Made by a program: the position numbers and the translations under genes. A stretch of DNA of 7,378 bases from Pseudomonadota bacterium. GTDB taxonomy: Bacteria > Pseudomonadota > Alphaproteobacteria > Reyranellales > Reyranellaceae. Each line of letters starts with the position of its first letter. Position 1 is the first letter of the stretch. Below are positions 1-7,378 of the stretch, in pieces. The stretch covers positions 1 to 7,378 of the forward strand of contig JAEZHS010000383.1 of NCBI GenBank assembly GCA_023436825.1. The letters run 5' to 3'. A model generated the notes under the pieces. That model saw nothing but the letters and a program-made list of their open reading frames with translations. It was not told where the DNA came from and made no database searches.

Positions 1-3339
<3,339 letters not shown>

Positions 3340-3340
<1 letters not shown>

Positions 3341-3711
3341 TGAAGAGGCTCATGACGGTCGTTGCCCTGATCCTGTGGTCCGGCGTGGCGATCGCCCAGC
3401 ACAGCCACGGCAACATGAAGGGTCCCAACGGCGGCCCGATGCAGGACGTCGCCGGCGTCCATGCCGAGCTGGTGGTCGCCGGCAATGCCGTGACCGTCAA
3501 CCTGTTCGATGAGGGCAACAAGCCGGTTTCGGCCAAGGGCTTCAGCGGGTCGGTGCTGGTGGTGTCGGGCGGCGCGCGCGAGACGGTTCAGCTTGCGGTG
3601 TCGGGTGACAGCGCCCTGAAAGGCGAGGCCAAGAATCCGGTGGCGGTGGGAACCCAGGTGACGCTGGTCCTGAAGAACGCAGCCGGGAAGTCGGGCCAGG
3701 TCAAGTTCTGA
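3340..3711 (+). CDS. Small exported protein coupled to CzcA
   Basis: A 123-residue protein. Residues 1-19 form a Sec signal peptide: a KR n-region, a hydrophobic core, then AIA before Q20. The mature ~104 residues start with the His-containing stretch QHSHGNMKGPNGGPMQDVAG, followed by a glycine- and valine-rich beta-like domain with VHAELVV. The GG-x-hxxxxG-xHAEL pattern resembles the N-terminal beta region of some CusB/CzcB adaptors, so a periplasmic metal-binding or efflux-accessory role is inferred. The start at 3340 is preferred over GTG 3337 because AAGGAG (3328-3333) sits 6 nt upstream. ATG overlaps the czcA stop (TGATG), so translation is probably coupled and the two proteins made together. 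No cysteines are present. I do not know an established name for this family. Confidence 0.85.
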
Positions 3712-3732
3712 CGGTGTCGGCCGACGATGGAC

Positions 3733-3755
3733 GGGAGGAGCGGCGGGCTCCTCCC
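3733..3755 (+). terminator. GC-rich hairpin after the czc unit
   Basis: A perfect 9-bp stem, GGGAGGAGC (3733-3741) with GCTCCTCCC (3747-3755), with a 5-nt loop GGCGG, starts 22 nt after the stop codon of the small exported protein. Its position and strength suit a transcription terminator. There is no T-run after it, so it is not a classical intrinsic terminator. It could instead protect the mRNA 3' end or act together with Rho. Confidence 0.5.
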
Positions 3756-3781
3756 ATCGCACTACCAACGGCTGATAAACA

Positions 3782-3787
3782 TATAGT
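3782..3787 (+). promoter_or_regulatory. Possible -10 element of the cyclase gene
   Basis: TATAGT lies in a locally AT-rich stretch and ends 5 nt before the ATG at 3793. A transcript starting 6-7 nt downstream would begin at or next to the start codon. No convincing -35 hexamer is visible 16-18 nt upstream and no Shine-Dalgarno sequence precedes the ATG. This is weak evidence on its own. Confidence 0.3.
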
Positions 3788-3792
3788 TGTCC

Positions 3793-5091
3793 ATGCTCGG
3801 TTTGGCTGCGTACGAGGCCTCCCTGACCAAAGAGCAGCGGCGATGGCGCGTCGAGGCCCGGGCGGCCTGGCTGCGGCTGATCGTGCTCGCCATCCTGGCC
3901 GTCAACCTTGCCCTGGCGCCGCGGCACGGCAGCTTTCTGGTCCATGCCAATGTCGTCCTGGGCTATGGCCTCGCGACCGCACTGGCGCTTGCCCTGGCCG
4001 GCATGAGGCGCGGACCACCCTGGCTGGCCGCGAGCTTTGTCGTCGTCGACGCCGTGCTCGTCGTCGCCCTGTTTCACGAGCATCTTTTCACCAGCAGCCT
4101 GGACCACAGCCTGACGGCGCCGTCGCTGGCGATCGGCTTCCTGTTGCTGACGCATGTCGCCCTTCGTCTCGATCCAAGGCTGATCCTTCTCTTCTCGCTT
4201 TCGGTGATCGCGGGCTGGCTGTTCTTCCTGGTGGTCGCAGTCGATGCCCATGTCGCCGAGGGGACGGCGCGCGGGGTCGACTGGAGACTGTTCTGGATCG
4301 AAGCGGCCCTGGCGACGGCTTTCGGCTTCGCGGCGTTCGTCTGCTGCCTGCTGACCAACGACCACAACGTCATGCTGCGCAATGCCGTCGCCAGTGAGCG
4401 CGGCCGCGCCAATCTCAGGCGCTTCTTTCCGCCGACCGTGCTGTCGCAGCTCGAGAAGACCGGCGAGTCGCTCGGGCTGGCACGCCGGCAGGTCGCCGTC
4501 ATGTTCGTCGATTTGCGCTCGTTCACCGGTTTCAGCGAAGCCGTGCCACCCGAGGAGGTCGCCGGGCTGCTGGCCGAGTATCGCGAGCTCGTGACCTCGG
4601 CGGTGTTCGCCCATGGCGGCTCGGTCGACAAGTTCATCGGCGACGGCGTCATGGCTGTTTTCGGCCAGCCCTGGAGTGGATCGGACGACGTGGTGCGGGC
4701 GCTCGAATGCGCGGTGTCGTTGGCCGGATCGCTCGATCGGTGGGCGAGGGCAAGAGAGCAGCGCGGCCAGAAGGCGCTGGCCGCGGGGATCGGCCTTCAT
4801 GCCGGCACGGCGATCGGCGGAATCCTGCGCAGCGGATCGCACGCCGAATTCACCTTGTTCGGCGACGTGGTCAATGTCACCGAACGACTCGAGCGCCTGT
4901 GCAAGACGCTCGACGCGTCGCTGGTCGCGTCCGATGCCGTGATCGCTCGACTTCCGGGCTCGGCCATCGGTGCCGGATGGCTATGGAAGGACGACGTCGC
5001 ATTGGAAGGCCGCTCGGGTCGCCTGCGGATTGCCTATCGGCGCCTTCGAGGTGATGGCGGTACAGGATGGGCCGAGAGCGGCAAAGGCTGA
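3793..5091 (+). CDS. Membrane-anchored class III adenylate/guanylate cyclase
   Basis: A 432-residue protein that should make cyclic AMP (or cGMP) from the nucleoside triphosphate in the cytoplasm. Six hydrophobic segments fill the first half, at roughly 27-45, 52-70, 76-95, 108-125, 129-150 and 166-187. A linker with RRFFPPTVLSQL (209-220), typical before such domains, leads to the catalytic domain at about 233-395. All key residues are visible: metal-binding D240 (VDLRSF) and D284 (KFIGDGVMA), base-contacting K280 and D358 (FTLFGDVVN), and transition-state N361 and R365. K with D at those positions suggests ATP as substrate. The membrane half has no domain I can name and may be a sensor. ATG 3793 is preferred; TTG 3787 in frame would add two residues and neither has a clear ribosome binding site. 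It is separated from the czc unit by a hairpin and is probably transcribed alone. Confidence 0.9.
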   Translation: MLGLAAYEASLTKEQRRWRVEARAAWLRLIVLAILAVNLALAPRHGSFLVHANVVLGYGLATALALALAGMRRGPPWLAASFVVVDAVLVVALFHEHLFTSSLDHSLTAPSLAIGFLLLTHVALRLDPRLILLFSLSVIAGWLFFLVVAVDAHVAEGTARGVDWRLFWIEAALATAFGFAAFVCCLLTNDHNVMLRNAVASERGRANLRRFFPPTVLSQLEKTGESLGLARRQVAVMFVDLRSFTGFSEAVPPEEVAGLLAEYRELVTSAVFAHGGSVDKFIGDGVMAVFGQPWSGSDDVVRALECAVSLAGSLDRWARAREQRGQKALAAGIGLHAGTAIGGILRSGSHAEFTLFGDVVNVTERLERLCKTLDASLVASDAVIARLPGSAIGAGWLWKDDVALEGRSGRLRIAYRRLRGDGGTGWAESGKG

Positions 5092-5111
5092 TTCTGAAGT
5101 TCACCGGTCGA

Positions 5112-5140
5112 TTGTGGAAGGTGTGACAACGTGTTATAAC
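5112..5140 (+). promoter_or_regulatory. Promoter and palindrome before the toxin-antitoxin module
   Basis: TTGTGG (5112-5117) and TATAAC (5135-5140) are spaced by 17 bp, a good sigma-70-like fit in the -10 and a fair one in the -35. The -10 is part of the perfect 8-bp palindrome GTTATAAC (5133-5140), a plausible operator for the dimeric AbrB-type protein encoded immediately downstream. The -10 ends only 6 nt before the ATG at 5147, so the transcript may start on the A of that ATG. Confidence 0.5.
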
Positions 5141-5146
5141 TCCAGC

Positions 5147-5587
5147 ATGAAAATCGCTATTCGGCGCATTGGGAACTCCCTGGGTGTGATCGTGCCGAAA
5201 CCGATTCTCGACGCGTGGGGGGCCGGCGAAGGCGATCAGCTCGAGGTGACGGCACGTGGTATCCGGCCCGCTGCACGCCCCGGCCTGTCGCATCAGGCGC
5301 TGGATGAGCTCAAGCGGTCGATAGCGCTCGCGGTCGTGCGCCAGTTCACACCCAACGAGATTCGCGCGCAGATTCTTGCCAATCTCCACCGTTGGCGTCG
5401 GCAGGGTGCGTGGGTATCGGCCTATGACGAGTGGCGGGATATTGCCGAGCGCGGCGACGACGGAGAGCTTTTCGCGGCGATGTTGGGTCGCGACGACAAT
5501 GCGACGAGACTGCGCCAGTCGATGCCGTTCGTCGGTCTGCTATCTCAGGAGGAGGTGCGGCGACTCCATGAAAAAGCAGCAGGTTGA
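5147..5587 (+). CDS. AbrB/MazE-type DNA-binding antitoxin-like protein
   Basis: A 146-residue protein. Residues 1-42 are a swapped-hairpin SpoVT/AbrB DNA-binding domain: MKIAIRRIGNSLGVIVPKPI with the G-NS-G-V--P core, then GEGDQLEV. Residues 48-146 form a predicted helical domain with LANLHRWRR (78-85), SAYDEW (91-96) and LRQSMPFVGLL (122-132). From memory, an LRQS-PF-G-L motif also occurs at the C-terminus of HTH-type proteins encoded beside DUF6036 genes, but I could not check this. Ordinary MazE-like antitoxins are only ~80 residues, so the C-terminal domain is the likely toxin-binding part. The start is chosen because the AbrB fold begins exactly there; no Shine-Dalgarno sequence precedes it. 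It overlaps the next gene by 20 nt, so the two form one operon and probably a toxin-antitoxin pair with autorepression. Confidence 0.8.
   Translation: MKIAIRRIGNSLGVIVPKPILDAWGAGEGDQLEVTARGIRPAARPGLSHQALDELKRSIALAVVRQFTPNEIRAQILANLHRWRRQGAWVSAYDEWRDIAERGDDGELFAAMLGRDDNATRLRQSMPFVGLLSQEEVRRLHEKAAG
5547..5556 (+). promoter_or_regulatory. Ribosome binding site of the nucleotidyltransferase gene
   Basis: AGGAGGAGGT lies inside the upstream gene and ends 11 nt before the ATG at 5568. It fixes the start of the downstream gene within the coding sequence of the antitoxin-like gene. Confidence 0.6.
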
Positions 5588-6110
5588 TCACGTTCTTCGT
5601 GCCGCCGGCCGGATCACGGGCGAGAAACAGTTCGTGATCATCGGAAGCCAGTCGCTTCACGGGAAATATCCCGACGTTGCCGATGAGATCGTCATGTCGG
5701 CCGAGGTCGATCTGATTGCCATGAAGAACCCGCAGCTGACGGACCTTCTAAACGAAATCGGCATCGATTCGCTGTTCCATCAAAACTACGGCTACTACGC
5801 CGACCCGGTCGACGTGACGACGGCGATACTGCCCAAGGGATGGAAGGGCAGGCTGGTGAACTTGCCGCAAGGCGATACGGCGGGCGTCAGGGGGCTATGC
5901 CTCGAGCCGCATGATCTTGCGATCGCCAAGTATGCCGCTCGTCGCGACAAGGATGTCATCTTCACCCGCGAGCTTGCGCGCCGGGGCCTCGTCTCCTGCG
6001 ATAGGTTGCTGACTTTGCTCGACCAAACGACCGTTACAGCAGACATACGGCAGCGTATTCGTGAGGACATCGCGGCCGACTTCGGCTCTTCGGAGAGTGC
6101 ACGACGATAG
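5568..6110 (+). CDS. DUF6036-type nucleotidyltransferase, putative toxin
   Basis: A 180-residue soluble protein resembling the DUF6036 family, within the nucleotidyltransferase fold that includes AbiEii/MenT-like toxins. Visible motifs are IIGSQSLHG (24-32, the GS loop), E46-V-D48 (the paired acids for metal binding), a possible third acid D82, FHQNYGYYADPVDV (70-83) and CLEPHDLAIAKYAARRDKD (111-129), the best family signature, with D116, K121, R126 and D127. Family members are expected to transfer a nucleotide to an RNA or protein target; the substrate here is unknown. It starts inside the AbrB-like gene, an arrangement that fits a toxin following its antitoxin. By hand count, 5701-5820 is 55% GC, against 73% in a 60-base sample of czcA (2641-2700), which hints at acquisition by transfer. 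An alternative is that this protein is the antitoxin-like partner (MNT type), but no HEPN gene is nearby. Confidence 0.78.
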   Translation: MKKQQVDHVLRAAGRITGEKQFVIIGSQSLHGKYPDVADEIVMSAEVDLIAMKNPQLTDLLNEIGIDSLFHQNYGYYADPVDVTTAILPKGWKGRLVNLPQGDTAGVRGLCLEPHDLAIAKYAARRDKDVIFTRELARRGLVSCDRLLTLLDQTTVTADIRQRIREDIAADFGSSESARR

Positions 6111-6168
6111 GGACGCCGCGAAACGCGACCCTAGCACCTGGAATCACAAATGCCTGAGACGTGCCCAC

Positions 6169-6236
6169 TGTCATCCCGAGCGAAGCGGGGAACCTTTCTC
6201 GCGGTCTCAAAGGCCCTCGCTACGCTCGGGGTGACA
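6169..6236. repeat. Intergenic inverted repeat between convergent genes
   Basis: The left arm (6169-6197) begins TGTCATCCCGAGCGAAGCGG, and the reverse complement of the right arm (6209-6236) begins TGTCACCCCGAGCGTAGCGA. They match at all but three positions plus one indel. The loop is only about 11 nt, so RNA from either strand would fold into one long hairpin. This type of repeat recurs widely in GC-rich proteobacterial intergenic regions as I remember it. Here it may end transcription of the toxin-antitoxin module and of the minus-strand gene. The rest of 6111-6262 shows nothing else I recognise. Confidence 0.8.
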
Positions 6237-6262
6237 GCTACGACTCACCCTTCAGTGCGGTA

Positions 6263-6424
6263 CTAGTGGAGGTACTTGTCGAGTCGCCTGCGCGCCTCCT
6301 CGACCCCTCGGTGAATCTTCTCTTCTTCCGGTTTCGGCGGCCGTATCAGTTTCGTCAGCCAGACGACGGCGGGCACACCGAACCCGATGACGAACAGCAC
6401 GCCGATCACCAAGGCCGTATACAT
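6263..6424 (-). CDS. Small single-TM membrane protein
   Basis: A 53-residue hypothetical protein. Residues 3-25 (TALVIGVLFVIGFGVPAVVW and a few more) form one transmembrane helix. The tail has PPKPEEEKIHRG followed by the charged helix VEEARRRLDKYLH, likely cytoplasmic. The start at 6424 is supported by AGGAGG (minus strand, 6435-6430) 5 nt upstream. A longer in-frame start at 6460 (65 residues) has no such site. It is transcribed divergently from the dead iron-uptake locus and convergently to the toxin-antitoxin module. No function can be assigned; the clear ribosome binding site and the sensible membrane-protein composition are the evidence that it is real. Confidence 0.65.
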   Translation of the reverse strand: MYTALVIGVLFVIGFGVPAVVWLTKLIRPPKPEEEKIHRGVEEARRRLDKYLH

Positions 6425-6469
6425 GGGCGCCTCCTGGAGGACGTCGCGAAACACGACCACGCCACGCTC

Positions 6470-6498
6470 TTGCAGCCTTCAGCTCCGATGCGTATAAC
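6470..6498 (+). promoter_or_regulatory. Promoter of the sigma-factor remnant
   Basis: TTGCAG (6470-6475) and TATAAC (6493-6498) are separated by exactly 17 bp. They lie 42 nt before the start codon of the FecI-like remnant and directly upstream of a Fur-type palindrome, so the expected transcription start falls within that palindrome. Confidence 0.5.
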
Positions 6499-6500
6499 CG

Positions 6501-6523
6501 CAATTGCGAACCATTCGCATTTG
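6501..6523. promoter_or_regulatory. Fur-type iron-box palindrome
   Basis: The palindrome has a TGCGAA/TTCGCA core (6505-6510 with 6514-6519) around CCA and outer arms CAA/TTG (6501-6503 with 6521-6523). Ten of the eleven outer positions pair, the exception being T/T at 6504/6520. Its length, spacing and position over the predicted transcription start of a FecI-like gene fit a Fur-family operator. The sequence differs from the E. coli consensus, so binding by another iron regulator (RirA, Irr) is possible. Confidence 0.6.
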
Positions 6524-6539
6524 AGGGGCGGGCATCGGA

Positions 6540-6859
6540 ATGCCGCCGGCCGACCAGACGCTGACACTCTACATGGCGCACCGTGGTTAGCTGGTGAATT
6601 ATGCCAGCGGCATCATCGGCGATCGGGCGCGCGTGGAGGACGTGGTTCAGGAAGCCTATCTCAGGTTCTCCGTGGCCGCGGCGCGGCGCCTGTTCGACGA
6701 GCCGTCGGCTACCTCTACCGCATCGTCCACAACCTTGCCTTCGACGGCGTGCGCCGCCTGAGCCTGGAAGGCCGCCACATCAGGCGCGGCGCCGACCCGG
6801 CGGCCGTCGACGTGGCGGAGGAGAGGCCGTCGCCCGAGGCCGAGCTGATCGCCCGCCAG
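6540..6859 (+). pseudogene. Remnant of FecI-type ECF sigma factor
   Basis: The reading MPPADQTLTLYMAHRG, stop, LVNYASGIIGDRARVEDVVQ and EAYLRF is a sigma region 2 of the FecI family. These sigma factors direct transcription of siderophore-receptor genes after a signal from FecR. Two lesions are visible. A TAG at 6588-6590 stands where a sense codon (probably GAG) should be. A one-base deletion near 6705 moves the continuation, GYLYRIVHNLAFDGVRR, from frame 3 to frame 2. Conserved linker residues run on to about SPEAELIARQ (ending 6859). Region 4 is absent because the sequence then runs into a receptor gene. The start has GAGGGG (6523-6528) 11 nt upstream and follows a promoter and Fur-type palindrome. 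The gene cannot give a working sigma factor. Confidence 0.85.
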
Positions 6860-6898
6860 GCGTCGACCCTGCTGTTCGCCGTCGACGGACTGCAGCGC

Positions 6899-7344
6899 AG
6901 CCAGGGCCTGGAATGGAACATCTTCGGCGAGCCGCTGCCCGGCTTCCGCGCGCTCGGCGGCGTCAGCCTGATGGACGGCCGGCTGGTCAACACGGCCTCG
7001 GCTCTGACCAACGGCATGAAGGCGACCGGCGTGCCCGACGTGCAGCTCAACCTCGCCGGCGAATGGGATGCTTCGTTCCTGCGAGGACTGACCTTCTCGG
7101 GCCGCGTCATCTATACCAGCATGCGGTATCTCGATCCGGCCAACACCCAGAGCATCCCGAGCTGGACGCGCTTCGATACCGGCGTGCGCTATACCTTCGA
7201 ACGCCCCGACGGCAAGCCTGTGTCGCTGCGCTTCAACGTCGAGAACCTGTTCGACCTCAACTACTGGCCTCGGCCAATCCGACCTTCGGCCTGTCGATGG
7301 GCGCGCCGCGCACGTTCCTGGTGTCGCTCACTGCCGGGTTCTGA
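6899..7344 (+). pseudogene. 3' remnant of TonB-dependent siderophore receptor
   Basis: The last ~148 codons of an outer-membrane beta-barrel receptor: SQGLEWNIFGEPLPGFRA, then TGVPDVQLNLAGEW, GLTFSGRVIYTS, IPSWTRFDTGVRYTF, FNVENLFDLNYW and finally SANPTFGLSMGAPRTFLVSL ending in a C-terminal Phe, as barrel proteins do. Such receptors import ferric siderophores; the NVENLFD-NYW block is typical. The plug, TonB box and most of the barrel are missing. A single G is lost after 7267 (TGG-GCC-TCG became TGG-CCT-CGG), moving the true C-terminus into another frame; the natural TGA is at 7342-7344. It is joined in frame to the sigma remnant upstream, with the junction somewhere in 6860-6898. Confidence 0.88.
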
Positions 7345-7378
7345 GGTGGAGTCAAGTTCTTACGGACCCCGCGCATCC
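7345..7378. other. Right edge, nothing recognised
   Basis: Thirty-four bases follow the receptor remnant. No gene start, repeat or terminator can be supported here. Confidence 0.5.

Noticed and set aside
3787..3792. TTG at 3787 as start of the cyclase
   Set aside because: It is possible but overlaps the -10-like TATAGT and has no ribosome binding site. ATG at 3793 loses only two residues and is the simpler choice.
3714..4397. Plus-strand open frame beginning with GTG just after the czc unit
   Set aside because: It overlaps the cyclase's membrane domain in another frame, its composition is Arg/Ala-rich without hydrophobic segments, and it would include the 3733-3755 hairpin.
4970..5146. Extended N-terminus of the AbrB-like gene into the end of the cyclase gene
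   Set aside because: The AbrB domain starts precisely at the ATG at 5147. The upstream residues have no domain and would overlap the cyclase and the predicted promoter.
5568..6110. AbiEii proper, or the MNT half of a HEPN/MNT pair
   Set aside because: The CLEPHDLAIAKYAARRDKD signature points to DUF6036-type proteins, and the neighbour is AbrB-like rather than AbiEi or HEPN. I keep the fold assignment but not those names.
6252..6581. 109-codon minus-strand open frame covering the small TM protein
   Set aside because: It is in another frame, lacks a ribosome binding site and reads as Arg-rich shadow sequence. The 53-residue frame has a clear site and a TM helix.
6601..7344. 247-codon plus-strand open frame as a real gene
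   Set aside because: Only its last ~25 residues (from SANPTFG) are meaningful; the rest is the wrong frame of the sigma-factor and receptor remnants.

Overview
The window is GC-rich (about 70% by eye in the efflux gene), densely packed and bacterial. Codon use, the CzcA-type efflux gene, a class III cyclase with a membrane domain, a FecI/TonB-receptor remnant and two kinds of dispersed palindromic repeat suggest an alphaproteobacterium, perhaps of the Reyranella/Rhodospirillales/Hyphomicrobiales type. The genus is a guess; I could not search any database. No tRNA, rRNA or CRISPR was seen.

Layout. (1) 1-139: two copies of a double-hairpin, REP-like repeat in inverted orientation. The last arm of the second copy supplies the ribosome binding site of the next gene. 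(2) 152-3711: a two-gene, translationally coupled metal-resistance unit, consisting of czcA (RND pump for divalent cations) and a small exported His-containing protein, closed by a GC-rich hairpin. The outer-membrane and adaptor genes (czcC, czcB) are not in view and would be expected upstream. (3) 3793-5091: a six-TM membrane protein with a complete class III adenylate/guanylate cyclase domain. (4) 5147-6110: a two-gene toxin-antitoxin-like module with a 20-base overlap. It pairs an AbrB/MazE-type DNA-binding protein with an unusual C-terminal domain and a DUF6036-type nucleotidyltransferase-fold protein. The second gene is clearly lower in GC than czcA. (5) 6169-6236: a second kind of inverted repeat, lying between convergent genes. 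(6) 6263-6424, minus strand: a 53-residue single-TM protein. (7) 6470-7344: the ruin of an iron-uptake locus. A recognisable promoter and Fur-type palindrome precede a FecI-like sigma factor that carries a nonsense codon and a frameshift and is fused by deletion to the last ~148 codons of a TonB-dependent siderophore receptor, which itself has a frameshift.

The most interesting items are the AbrB/DUF6036 pair as a candidate little-described toxin-antitoxin system; the burial of the czcA ribosome binding site in a repeat hairpin; the fecI::fecA deletion scar with its regulatory region intact; and -10-like hexamers placed so that two genes may be leaderless.
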